Part shown: positions 24,681-33,247 of the stretch, one piece after another
How positions within the stretch are numbered: position 1 is the stretch's first letter
Layout of the letters: every line of letters begins with the position of its first letter
Source: Acidobacterium sp049965615
GTDB taxonomy: Bacteria; Acidobacteriota; Terriglobia; Terriglobales; Acidobacteriaceae
Length of the DNA: 64,000 nucleotides
Direction of reading: 5' to 3'
NCBI GenBank assembly: GCA_049965615.1
Contig: JBMFWD010000012.1
Location: 3,319-67,318, forward strand
Translations under genes and position numbers: made by a program
The notes under the pieces: generated by a model
The model's input: the letters and a program-made list of their open reading frames with translations, nothing else
The model's database searches: none
What the model was told of the DNA's origin: nothing

Positions 24681-26489
24681 CTACTTTCCAACCGCGAGAA
24701 GCTCACCTTCGGTAGGTTCCCTTCCTTCCTGGGCCAGCGCAAGAAGCGCAGCGGGGCCGACGGGCGCTTCCATTTGCCAGGGAACGAGCGCCATGCGCGT
24801 GGCATGTTGCTCACGCACCTCCTGAATAAAGGGCGTCTCTTGCAGCCCCCGCGCGCGCAGCAAGCGGTCGCGGAAACCATCGCGGGAAAAGCTCTGGTTG
24901 ACGATCCAGGCAAACGGATGAATCCCCGCCCGTGCCAGGTCCCGCTGCAAACTGGCCGCCTCATGCACGGGGGTCGCTGCCGGAAGCGTAACAATCAGGA
25001 CCTGAGTAAATTCCGGATCGCGCAGACGCGGCAACAAGTTTCGTACAGCGTCCGGCAGGTCGCTCAAATTGCGCGAAACTTCCCGGTGATAGGCCTCGGC
25101 GGCGTCCAACAGGAGCAATGAATGCCCGGTCGGCGCGGTGTCCAGGACCACAAAGCCATCTTCGCCGCGGGCCACGGTCTCAGCAAATGCACTGAATACG
25201 GCGATCTCTTCCGTGCAGGGCGAGCGCAGATCCTCTTCCAGCAGGGCCTTCCCTTGTGCGTCCAGTCCGGGTGCGGCCTTGGCGACTACCTGCTCCGAAT
25301 ACCGGCGTGTCTCTTCGGCTGGATCGATTCGGCTCACCGTAAGCCCGGGCACAGAAGCGCCAATCGTGATGGCAAGATGGGCAGCCGGGTCCGTCGTGCT
25401 CAGATGCACTGGATGGCCGCGGTGCGCCAGTTCAATCGCAATGGCCGCGGCAATGGTTGTCTTGCCAACTCCACCCTTGCCCATGGTCATCACTACGCCG
25501 TGTCCACGCTTCTCAATATCGTCAATCAACGATGAGAGGGACGGCACATCCGAAGCGGCATTCTGCTCCTGGATTTCCCCCGGCGCCTCCGGTTGCGTAT
25601 CGGGACCGAAAACTTTTCGTAGCCTGGCAATCCCCATGGGCGCAAAGGGCAACAGAGGCACCTGAATGCGCGTCAGCGACGCCAGACTGGGTGGCATGGA
25701 GCGTAGCGCCTCCTGCCCCTGCGATTCCAAAGCAAATGCGGCCGGGTCTTCGCTGTCTTGCGCGACAAAGACCCCATTCAGGAAAAGATATTGGTTGGTG
25801 ACTCCCATCTCGGCCAGCTCTGCGCGCGTGCGGTCGGCCTCCGCCAATGCTGAGCGCTCCGGGCGGCTGACCAGCACCAGCGTTGTTTGCATCGGATCGG
25901 AAAGCGTATGCAAACTGGCATCGTAGAGCGCTTTCTGTGCCTGCAATCCGGCGAGCGGTCCAAGGCAAGAAGTGCCTGTGGTGTTGGTTTCGATAAATCC
26001 AGTCCATGCCGCAGGCAGCTTTAACAAGCGCAGAGTATGGCCGGTCGGCGCAGTGTCAAAGAGCACATGATCGTACTCCGCAGTGGCGGCGGGGCTGCCC
26101 AACAGCTTGGTAAATTCATCGAAGGAGGCGATCTCGACCGTACATGCGCCGGAAAGCTGCTCCTCCATGCTGTTCAGCGCCGCTTCCGGCAGCACACCGC
26201 GATACGGGCCGACGACCCGGTCCCGGTACGCTTGCGCGGCGGCTTCTGGATTGATGTTCATGGCGAAGAGTCCCGCACATCCGGGCACCGCGGTCGGCTG
26301 TGATGAAAGCGGAACGCCCAGGACTTCGTCCAGGTTGGAGGCCGGGTCTGTGCTGACCAGCAGCACCTTGCGTCCACGCGCAGCCAACGCAACGGCCGCC
26401 GAACATGCCAGCGATGTTTTGCCGACGCCACCCTTGCCGGTGAAGAACAATGTTCTTGTGGCACGATCAAAAAATGTAGTGCTGTCCAT
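24681..26489 (-). CDS. arsA: Arsenite pump ATPase ArsA, tandem domains
   Basis: This 602-aa ArsA/GET3-type ATPase has two halves, each with a P-loop (FTGKGGVGKTS and TMGKGGVGKTT) and the signal motif DTAPTGHTLRLL or DTAPTGHSLLLL. The length is close to that of E. coli ArsA. I placed the start at ATG 26489 after TTGGAGACAGT; the frame is open further upstream but overlaps arsD. It energises arsenite efflux, here probably through ACR3 since no arsB is present. ArsD is encoded 25 bp upstream. Confidence 0.95.
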   Translation of the reverse strand: MDSTTFFDRATRTLFFTGKGGVGKTSLACSAAVALAARGRKVLLVSTDPASNLDEVLGVPLSSQPTAVPGCAGLFAMNINPEAAAQAYRDRVVGPYRGVLPEAALNSMEEQLSGACTVEIASFDEFTKLLGSPAATAEYDHVLFDTAPTGHTLRLLKLPAAWTGFIETNTTGTSCLGPLAGLQAQKALYDASLHTLSDPMQTTLVLVSRPERSALAEADRTRAELAEMGVTNQYLFLNGVFVAQDSEDPAAFALESQGQEALRSMPPSLASLTRIQVPLLPFAPMGIARLRKVFGPDTQPEAPGEIQEQNAASDVPSLSSLIDDIEKRGHGVVMTMGKGGVGKTTIAAAIAIELAHRGHPVHLSTTDPAAHLAITIGASVPGLTVSRIDPAEETRRYSEQVVAKAAPGLDAQGKALLEEDLRSPCTEEIAVFSAFAETVARGEDGFVVLDTAPTGHSLLLLDAAEAYHREVSRNLSDLPDAVRNLLPRLRDPEFTQVLIVTLPAATPVHEAASLQRDLARAGIHPFAWIVNQSFSRDGFRDRLLRARGLQETPFIQEVREQHATRMALVPWQMEAPVGPAALLALAQEGREPTEGELLAVGK

Positions 26490-26514
26490 ACTGTCTCCAA
26501 TCTGTAGTTGTTCT

Positions 26515-27129
26515 TTATCCGCAGCAATTACTTCCGGACGCCACATTCGTTGCCGGCGCGCAGCAGTTCGATTCCATGACCGGCAGAACGTTCGGCGCAT
26601 CTCGCTCCAAAAGGCGATTCGCCAGTTCGAGCACGGAACGCGCGGGACTCTCCCTGACCGCCTTGGCAGTCTCGACGGCGCGAGCCATGTCCTCGAAAGA
26701 AACGCCCAGCTTGCGCGCTTGGTCGAAATGGTATTTGAAACAGGGCTCGCAATTGGATGCGATCGAGGCGCCGATCGCGACCAACTCGGCCACAGCAGCG
26801 GTATATAGGACCGGAGTCTCCTCCTGAATGCCGGCAAAACTCGCAAGCTCCTTTCGCGTCGGATAGGAACCGCGGCTCACGACAGAGCCGTTTGCCAGGA
26901 TGAGAGGGAGGCAATCGTTGCCATACTCGACCAGGGAAGCCTTGACGGTCTCACTAGCGGCAAAGGCCTGAGGCTCCTGAGCCAGGTTATAGCGCTCGAC
27001 TATAACTCCTTGGCTCTCCAGCCAATGCAGGTCGGACGCGAAGCGGGGGAGTACGGGATCCGGGTTTGGCCCACAGATACCCGTCGAACAGCACATCGGG
27101 GGATCGAAAACCTCTAATTTGTTTGCCAT
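26515..27129 (-). CDS. arsD: ArsD metallochaperone fused to CMD/AhpD-like domain
   Basis: In this 204-aa protein, residues 1-105 are ArsD, with the essential MCCSTGIC (C13, C14, C19). Residues 108-176 are a carboxymuconolactone-decarboxylase/AhpD-like helical domain with an intact redox pair CEPC (127-130) and H134. The tail carries two vicinal pairs, NCC (189-190 and 202-203), like the C-terminal pairs of classical ArsD. ArsD delivers As(III) to ArsA; the inserted domain could add thiol redox or metalloid handling. A ribosome site AAAGG lies before the ATG. Confidence 0.9.
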   Translation of the reverse strand: MANKLEVFDPPMCCSTGICGPNPDPVLPRFASDLHWLESQGVIVERYNLAQEPQAFAASETVKASLVEYGNDCLPLILANGSVVSRGSYPTRKELASFAGIQEETPVLYTAAVAELVAIGASIASNCEPCFKYHFDQARKLGVSFEDMARAVETAKAVRESPARSVLELANRLLERDAPNVLPVMESNCCAPATNVASGSNCCG

Positions 27130-27144
27130 GTCTGTCTGCCTTTC

Positions 27145-27160
27145 ATCGTTGAAGTACGAT
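27145..27160. promoter_or_regulatory. ArsR operator copy between arsR and arsD
   Basis: ATCGT-N6-ACGAT overlaps the last base of the arsR stop codon and lies 15 bp before the arsD start. The identical arms and spacing occur at 27519-27534 on the other side of the same arsR. It suggests a second, separately repressed promoter for arsDA. Confidence 0.65.
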
Positions 27161-27513
27161 CATAAACTTGCCGCCAACGCCTTCATGCGGCGCAGGGCCG
27201 GCGCCTCAATGCAGTACCCGGTCTTAGTCCCGCTGCAGGAAGAGCGCACCAGTCCCGCCTCCTTCAGTATTCTCAAGTGCTCAGAAACGGTGGACTGCGC
27301 CAAAGGGAATTCATTGACGATTTCGCTGCAAACACGCGCCTCCCGGCGGGAAAGCATCCGCAAAATACGGACCCGAATGGGATGGCCCATCGCCTTTGCA
27401 AATACGGCCAACTCTTCGTCGGCGCCCGGCCCTTCAACCGGACGCAAGTCGTTTTCCTCTTGCAGCGATGCGGGTGTGCAGCAGGATGGCTCGGGTTTCT
27501 TTTTATTAGTCAT
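27160..27513 (-). CDS. arsR: ArsR-family repressor with N-terminal CC
   Basis: This 117-aa winged-helix protein has the core AVFAKAMGHPIRVRILRML and the recognition helix QSTVSEHLRILKEAG. Cysteines lie at C11-C12, C62, C93 and C101, with no CVC motif, so its inducer site differs from the other ArsR proteins here. Matching ATCGT-N6-ACGAT palindromes bracket the gene. It heads the minus-strand arsD-arsA-arsR-acr3-arsC series. Confidence 0.9.
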   Translation of the reverse strand: MTNKKKPEPSCCTPASLQEENDLRPVEGPGADEELAVFAKAMGHPIRVRILRMLSRREARVCSEIVNEFPLAQSTVSEHLRILKEAGLVRSSCSGTKTGYCIEAPALRRMKALAASL

Positions 27514-27518
27514 CGAGT

Positions 27519-27534
27519 ATCGTCGAACAACGAT
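27519..27534. promoter_or_regulatory. ArsR operator upstream of arsR
   Basis: The perfect ATCGT-CGAACA-ACGAT inverted repeat lies 5 bp before the arsR start and just downstream of a predicted promoter. It has the same arms and spacing as the site at 27145-27160. Confidence 0.7.
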
Positions 27535-27536
27535 TA

Positions 27537-27565
27537 AGCTTATGCCGTTCCATGACCCGTGTCAA
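27537..27565 (-). promoter_or_regulatory. Sigma-70 promoter for minus-strand ars operon
   Basis: On the minus strand TTGACA (27565-27560) is followed after 17 bp by TAAGCT, a poor -10. The operator comes next, so bound repressor would cover the start of transcription. Confidence 0.45.
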
Positions 27566-27728
27566 GCGTCTATTTTGGCCTGGGCCTCTGGCCCTCAGTC
27601 CCGTCCTGTTGCCAGCGGCGAATGCGGACCTCAAAGAGGCGGTGGACAAAATGTAGCCATAGATTGGATAGAAGGCGCCGGGGACGCGGTGCGCGACAAG
27701 CCGCATTTTCCAGGGCGGCGCTTATTGC

Positions 27729-27770
27729 TTGACAGGGCGATCAAATATAACTATACATATATGCGTATAT
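27729..27770 (+). promoter_or_regulatory. Sigma-70 promoter with overlapping ArsR operator
   Basis: TTGACA (27729-27734), a 17-bp spacer and TATACA (27752-27757) form a near-consensus promoter. The core TATATGCGTATAT (27758-27770) follows directly and is identical to the core upstream of the arsR at 24644. It should drive arsR-CMD-RND pump genes under arsenic control. Confidence 0.7.
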
Positions 27771-27793
27771 AAGAAGACGTGCTGCGAGGAGAG

Positions 27794-28210
27794 ATGGAAA
27801 ATCTGGAACAGACATTCAAGGGGCTGGCGGACACCAACCGGCTGCGCATCCTCAACCTGCTACTGCATGGCGGACTGTGCGTCTGTGAAATCCAGAGGGT
27901 GCTGGCCTCGCCGCAACCGAACGTCTCGCGCCACCTGACGTATCTGAGGGCCTCGGGCCTGGTAGGGGATCGTCGCGAGGGGACGCGCGTCTACTACCAC
28001 CTGGTGCGACCCAGTGAAGGCGCGAGGAAGTTGCTCTTCAATTTTCTGCGGGCAGCCTTCGAGCAGGATCCGGTCTTTGCGGCCGACATACGCCGGTTGC
28101 GGGAGGACATCGAATCGGGTGTGTGCAAGGCGGACTACTGGCGGCCCTATGCGGCGCTCTCACGTCCTTCCAAGACTGGGTCCTCCCCCGCAACGAGAAA
28201 GTCGGCATAA
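27794..28210 (+). CDS. arsR: ArsR-family repressor (CVC type)
   Basis: This 138-aa winged-helix repressor has GLCVCEI (C29, C31) as the classical arsenite site and a recognition helix around QPNVSRHLTYLRASG. The ATG at 27794 follows GAGGAG at short range; a GTG at 27779 would add five residues. Its operator core is shared with the other CVC-type arsR at 24225-24644. It leads the plus-strand operon with the CMD protein and RND efflux genes, so that pump is predicted to be metalloid-inducible. Confidence 0.9.
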   Translation: MENLEQTFKGLADTNRLRILNLLLHGGLCVCEIQRVLASPQPNVSRHLTYLRASGLVGDRREGTRVYYHLVRPSEGARKLLFNFLRAAFEQDPVFAADIRRLREDIESGVCKADYWRPYAALSRPSKTGSSPATRKSA

Positions 28211-28271
28211 ACCGCGGAGGATGGACCATCATGAATTTCGACAGCAACACAAACAAAGGAGAGTAACAACA

Positions 28272-28643
28272 ATGAGTAGCGAACAGAAACCAAGCGTAGA
28301 ACAGATTTTCGCCATGATGCGCAAAGGCATGGGCAACATCCCTGCGGCCATTGAAAAGGCGACCGCCGTGGACGAAAGCATCTTGTACGAACACATGCGT
28401 ACCCGCGCCTATACCATGCCGGAAAAAGGAGCATTCGACGAGGAGACGCGGACCCTGATCTATCTTGCCGCGGCGTTGGCGGCCAGCAGCAAGGCCTGCA
28501 TCCAGGCAATGGCGGACAAGGCCAAGATGCAGAAGATCGCCCCAGAGAAAGTGCTCGAGGTCTTCCGCATTGTGCGCTTTGCCATGACTGCCAAGGTGCT
28601 GGGCGAGGCCGAGCCGGTCTTTGAGGCATTGCAAAAGTCCTAG
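28272..28643 (+). CDS. CMD/AhpD-like protein lacking the CxxC pair (paralogue)
   Basis: This 123-aa protein has the same length as the one at 8390-8761 and is highly similar to it, including AASSKACIQAM, where SxxC replaces the redox CxxC. The conserved loss suggests a retained non-redox or single-thiol role. The start was chosen at the ATG after AAAGGAG. It lies between an arsR and an RND adaptor; the other copy lies between arsG and a TolC gene. Confidence 0.8.
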   Translation: MSSEQKPSVEQIFAMMRKGMGNIPAAIEKATAVDESILYEHMRTRAYTMPEKGAFDEETRTLIYLAAALAASSKACIQAMADKAKMQKIAPEKVLEVFRIVRFAMTAKVLGEAEPVFEALQKS

Positions 28644-28688
28644 AACAACCAAGTACGCCAGCTGGCACGGTCCCTGCTGGCGGAGGAA

Positions 28689-29780
28689 ATGAGGGCGCCG
28701 ATACGCAAGTTTTGGGAACGCTCCTTGAAAATAGGTCTGCCGGTTCTGATCATCATCCTGATGATGGTGTGGTTGGGCGGCACGTTTCGCCGGGGCATGG
28801 TTCATCCTGGCAAGGTAACGGCTGCCCAGACCAGCGCAGCAGGCACTCCACTCTATACTGTGACGGCAGTTACCGCGCCCCTGATTACAGAGAAGGTCGG
28901 CGCCGTGCAGCCGCAAGTGCGTAGCACGGTCTCCGCGCGCGTGACGGCCAGCGTGATTGCTCTGCCCGTGGTGGCCGGACAGCATGTGCGTAAAGGGGAA
29001 GTGTTGGTGCGGCTGGATGATCGCGATCTGCAAACGATGGTGCGGCAGGCCAGCGAGGAACTGCGCCAGTCCGAGGCCACCAGGGACTTGGCGCAGAGTG
29101 ACTACGAACGCGACAAGGGCCTGTATGAAAAGGCCGTCATTCCCAAATCAGATTTCGACGTGACCAATATGCGGTTGCGCACCTCGACTGCGGATGTGGC
29201 AGCCAAACAGCAGGCGCTGCGTGATGCTCAGGTCTACCTTACATATACGGTGGTTCGCAGCCCCTACGATGGCGTCATCATCGACAAGCTCTCTGACGTG
29301 GGGGACATGGCCGCGCCCGGCAAGCCGCTGCTGAGCATGTACGAGAGCGGACGTCTATGGCTGGAAGCGGCGGTCCCCGAAGAGCAGTCCGCAGACCTGC
29401 ACATCGGCAAGACCTACAAGGTGCGCCTGGACGCAATGGACAAAGCAATGGAGGGCCGTCTGGTTGAGGTCGTACCTTCGGCAGACCCATCCAGCCGCAC
29501 GATCACGGCGCGCGTCACCATACCTTACGCGGACAACATCTTTCCCGGACTCTTCGGACGGATGTATCTGCCCACGGGAGAACGGCTGCGGACCATGGTT
29601 CCCAACCATGCCATCCTGCGCATAGGGGAACTGGCCATGGTGGACGTGGATGAGGACGGTGTGCTGCGCCGCCGCTCCGTGCAGTTGGGACAGCAGATTG
29701 GCGACCAGGTGGAGGTGCTGAGCGGCCTTGTTCCCGGAGAAAAGGTCTCTCTGTCCCCCAGAAAGAAGTTGGACCAGTGA
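28689..29780 (+). CDS. RND efflux periplasmic adaptor
   Basis: This 363-aa membrane fusion protein has an N-terminal anchor (about 14-30), a lipoyl-like half motif VVAGQHVRKGEVLVRLDD, a coiled hairpin (about 112-180), and the barrel and distal parts ending in SGLVPGEKVSLSP. A GGAGG ribosome site precedes the ATG. Its stop overlaps the GTG start of the permease gene, so the two are coupled. Confidence 0.92.
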   Translation: MRAPIRKFWERSLKIGLPVLIIILMMVWLGGTFRRGMVHPGKVTAAQTSAAGTPLYTVTAVTAPLITEKVGAVQPQVRSTVSARVTASVIALPVVAGQHVRKGEVLVRLDDRDLQTMVRQASEELRQSEATRDLAQSDYERDKGLYEKAVIPKSDFDVTNMRLRTSTADVAAKQQALRDAQVYLTYTVVRSPYDGVIIDKLSDVGDMAAPGKPLLSMYESGRLWLEAAVPEEQSADLHIGKTYKVRLDAMDKAMEGRLVEVVPSADPSSRTITARVTIPYADNIFPGLFGRMYLPTGERLRTMVPNHAILRIGELAMVDVDEDGVLRRRSVQLGQQIGDQVEVLSGLVPGEKVSLSPRKKLDQ

Positions 29781-32700
29781 AACACGAAGGCGAAAATCTG
29801 ACAATCCGCATTGTCCGGTTATTTTTGGAGTCGCACCTCTCGATTGTCCTGATCTTGCTGGCGCTGGTCGTCGGGGGCGTGGCCTTGCTGGTCACTCCAC
29901 GCGAGGAAGAGCCGCAGATCGTGGTGCCCAACGCCGACATCTTTCTCTCCTATCCCGGCCATTCTGCCGAGGAGGTGGAGAAGCTCATCTCCGCACCCAT
30001 CGAACGGTACATGTATCAGATTGACGGCGTGGAGTATGTGTATTCGCAGTCCAAACCGGGCCAGAGCATTGTTACCGTGCGCTTCTATGTTGGGCAGGAC
30101 CGGGAACGCAGCTTGGTCAAGCTCTACAAATGGTTGCAGCAGAACGTGGACAAAATCCCCGCAGGCGTCACTGGCTATGTCGTGGTGCCGCGCGAGACCG
30201 ACGACGTTCCCATCGTCACCTTCACGCTGACCAGCGCCATGCGGGACGATTACGATCTGCGACGCATGGCGGAAGAGGTGCGCGACCGGCTGCAGGCGGT
30301 GCATGACAGCGGCATCAGCTTCATCGTGGGGGGCCGTCCACGGGAGGTCCTGGTGCGGCCCGACCCCGTGCGCATGGCCGGTTTCCATATTGCCCCGTTG
30401 GACCTCTACCGCGCGCTGGGCGCGGCGGACAGCAACCTGCAATCCGGCTCCTACGCCCGCAATGACCAGGACATTCGCGTGGAGACGGGCCGCTTTCTGG
30501 CCAACAAGTCCGATGTCGCCTCGGTGGTAGTGGGTGTTTCCGGTGACCGTCCTGTCTATCTGCGCGATGTGGCCGATGTGAGTGATGGCCCCGGTGAGGT
30601 CGTCGATTATGAGCGATTCAGTCAAGGCCCCGCCTGGACTGTAAATGAACATCCGGGGTCCGCGGGCAGTTGGATTGGGGGCAAAAAGACCCCAGACCAG
30701 CCGCTGATTTTTGAGCAGCCCGCAGTCACCATCGCTGTCGCCAAGCAGAAAGGCACCAACAACGTCACCGTGGCGCGCGCGTTGCTGGCCCAGATGGAGC
30801 AGATCAAACGCGAAGTGCTGCCCAGCGACGTACAAGTCGCCGTCACACGCAACTACGGCATCACCGCCAATGACAAGGTGAACGAGCTGGTCGAAGGCCT
30901 GATGGTCGGCATCGTGGTCGTCATTGCGCTGCTGACCATTGGACTGGGCTTTGCGGACGCCATGGTGGTGGCGGTCGCTGTCCCCTGCGTCTTCGGCTTT
31001 ACGCTGGCCTTCAACTATCTCTTCGGGTTTTCCATCAACCGGGTTACGTTGTTTGCACTCACAGTCGCCCTGGGCCTGTTGGTGGACGACCCCATCGTGG
31101 ACGTGGAAAACATCCATCGTCACTTCCGCATGGCGGGCAAGGCCACAAAACAGATTGTGCTGGAGGCCGTAAACGAAGTGCGGCCACCATTGATCGCGGC
31201 CACCATCGCCGTCATGATCTCCTTTTCACCGCTCTTTTTTGTCACCGAAGAGATGCACGATTATCTGCGGCCCATGGCCGTCAACGTCCCTATGTCCATG
31301 CTGATGTCCATGGTGGTGTCCTTTACCATTACGCCTTGGCTGGCCTATTGGGTGATGCGTCGGCGCTATGCTCCGGGCAAGGCAGGCGAGGCCAAGGAAA
31401 GTGGTCCCGTCGAGGCCGATGTGACCACGATGTGGACCTACCGCGTCTTCCGACCCTTGCTGGGGCCACTGTTGGAGCGGCGCAGAAATTCCTACCTATT
31501 TCTTGGCGCTGTCGTCCTCGCTTTTATCGCCAGCCTTATGTTGGTGGGGACTCGGCGCGTCAAGCCCAAGCAATTGCCCTTTGACAACAAGGACGAACTC
31601 CTTTTAGTGCTGGACATGCCCAGCGGGACCAGCCTGGAACGTACCGACGCCGCTGCCCGCGATTTTGAAAACTATCTCCGCACGGTGCCGGAAGTGACGG
31701 ACTTCGAGTCTTACTCCGGCACGGCCTCTCCCTTCGATTTCAACGGCATGTCGCGCCGTTACTTCCTGCGCGAATCTCCCAACAAGGGGGACATCCGCGT
31801 CAACCTCATCCACAAGACAGACCGCACGGCGGGAAGCCATGAGATTGCGCTGCGCCTGCGGGATGACCTGACGGCCATTGCGCAACGCGATGGCGTGAAA
31901 TTGAAGATTGTCGAGTTACCGGCTGGCCCTCCGGTCATGTCCACCGTGGTCGCCGCCGTGTATGGCTCTCCCGGCGACAGCTACGCAGACCTGGTCCATG
32001 TCTCCCGGACTGTCAAAGGCCGGATGCGCCGCGAGCCTGGCATCGTGGACCTGGATGACACCGTGGAGGAAGACCAGCAGAAATATGTTTTCACCGTGGA
32101 CAAGGCCAAAGCGGCCTTGGACGGCGTGGACACGGACAGCATCGACCAGACCGTCCGTCTGGCACTCTCCGGCGAGACTGCGGGGACCGTGGCCATACCG
32201 ACAGAGCGGCAGCCGCTCCCCATCGTCCTCTGGCCAGTGCGCGCAGAGCGTTCCAGTCCAGTGGACCTGGCGCGTATTTATGTGCGCGGGCAGAAGGGCA
32301 ATCTGGTCCCTATTTCGCAGTTGGGGAGTTGGCGTCCGGTGATTGAGGACAAGACCATCTATCACCGCAATATGAAGCGCGTGGTGTACGTCACGGCAGA
32401 GATGGCAGGGCGTCCTCCAGTGGAGACCATCCTGGACATCCGCGCCGACCAGCGCACGCCAGAGCAGCTTGCTGCCGCTCGCCATCCAGTGGAACTCACC
32501 TCCGCTGGCTATCTCGATCGTAACGCCCAGCCGCGCCCGCTGAACAAACGCACGCTCTTCAAAAAAGGCGGCGGCATCCTGTGGGCGCTCCCCGACGGAT
32601 ACACCGTCAACTGGTGGGACGAGGGCGAGATGCGCCTGACCATCTACATCTTCCGCGACCTGGGGATTGGATTTCTGGGCGCGTTGCTGGCCATTTATAT

Positions 32701-33247
32701 TCTGCTCAGCCAGCAGACCGGGTCTTTCCGTCTGCCCATCATTATTATGATGGCGATCCCGCTCATGGTGATCGGCGTCATGCCGGGCTTCTGGCTGTTG
32801 AACCACCTTGGCGTACACCAGGTGGGCGGCTATCCGGACCCGCTCTTCTTCAGTTCGCCCGCCATGATCGGCCTGATTGCGCTCTCCGGCATTGTGACGC
32901 GGAACTCCATCATCATTGTGGACTTCGTACACATTGCGCTGGCGCGTGGGCGCACCCTGACGCAGGCGTTGATTGAAAGCTGCTCCATCCGCTTGCGGCC
33001 CATCCTGTTGACCTCTGGCGCGGCCATGCTGGGGGCCTGGCCCATCACCAAGGACTCGGTCTTCGCCGGCCTGGCCTGGTCGCTGATCTTTGGCCTTTTT
33101 GCCTCCACCTTATTCAGTTTGCTTGTCATTCCTGTTGCCTACTACCTGATGTATGAAAAGGTGCCCGGCCATGGGTTGCCGGAGAACTTTCATCTGCGGG
33201 AAGTCGGGCCTGGGTCCGCCGCAACAGGAACAGAGGTAGAAGCATGA
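29777..33247 (+). CDS. RND efflux permease
   Basis: This 1156-aa inner-membrane pump has twelve TM segments and two large periplasmic loops. It is somewhat longer than typical AcrB-type pumps (about 1030-1050), with extra sequence in both loops. The TM4 proton-relay region reads GLLVDDPIVDVEN near residue 435, close to the drug-exporting HAE group. The start is GTG within GTGA, shared with the adaptor stop. The arsR promoter upstream suggests it exports an organoarsenical or another thiol-reactive compound, but the substrate cannot be read from the sequence. Confidence 0.92.
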   Translation: MKHEGENLTIRIVRLFLESHLSIVLILLALVVGGVALLVTPREEEPQIVVPNADIFLSYPGHSAEEVEKLISAPIERYMYQIDGVEYVYSQSKPGQSIVTVRFYVGQDRERSLVKLYKWLQQNVDKIPAGVTGYVVVPRETDDVPIVTFTLTSAMRDDYDLRRMAEEVRDRLQAVHDSGISFIVGGRPREVLVRPDPVRMAGFHIAPLDLYRALGAADSNLQSGSYARNDQDIRVETGRFLANKSDVASVVVGVSGDRPVYLRDVADVSDGPGEVVDYERFSQGPAWTVNEHPGSAGSWIGGKKTPDQPLIFEQPAVTIAVAKQKGTNNVTVARALLAQMEQIKREVLPSDVQVAVTRNYGITANDKVNELVEGLMVGIVVVIALLTIGLGFADAMVVAVAVPCVFGFTLAFNYLFGFSINRVTLFALTVALGLLVDDPIVDVENIHRHFRMAGKATKQIVLEAVNEVRPPLIAATIAVMISFSPLFFVTEEMHDYLRPMAVNVPMSMLMSMVVSFTITPWLAYWVMRRRYAPGKAGEAKESGPVEADVTTMWTYRVFRPLLGPLLERRRNSYLFLGAVVLAFIASLMLVGTRRVKPKQLPFDNKDELLLVLDMPSGTSLERTDAAARDFENYLRTVPEVTDFESYSGTASPFDFNGMSRRYFLRESPNKGDIRVNLIHKTDRTAGSHEIALRLRDDLTAIAQRDGVKLKIVELPAGPPVMSTVVAAVYGSPGDSYADLVHVSRTVKGRMRREPGIVDLDDTVEEDQQKYVFTVDKAKAALDGVDTDSIDQTVRLALSGETAGTVAIPTERQPLPIVLWPVRAERSSPVDLARIYVRGQKGNLVPISQLGSWRPVIEDKTIYHRNMKRVVYVTAEMAGRPPVETILDIRADQRTPEQLAAARHPVELTSAGYLDRNAQPRPLNKRTLFKKGGGILWALPDGYTVNWWDEGEMRLTIYIFRDLGIGFLGALLAIYILLSQQTGSFRLPIIIMMAIPLMVIGVMPGFWLLNHLGVHQVGGYPDPLFFSSPAMIGLIALSGIVTRNSIIIVDFVHIALARGRTLTQALIESCSIRLRPILLTSGAAMLGAWPITKDSVFAGLAWSLIFGLFASTLFSLLVIPVAYYLMYEKVPGHGLPENFHLREVGPGSAATGTEVEA

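Noticed and set aside
28663..28678. Sigma-54-like element TGGCACGGTCCCTGCT before the RND adaptor gene
   Set aside because: The start of transcription would fall at the ATG, downstream of the GGAGG ribosome site, so it would give no usable leader; the arsR promoter at 27729 explains the operon.
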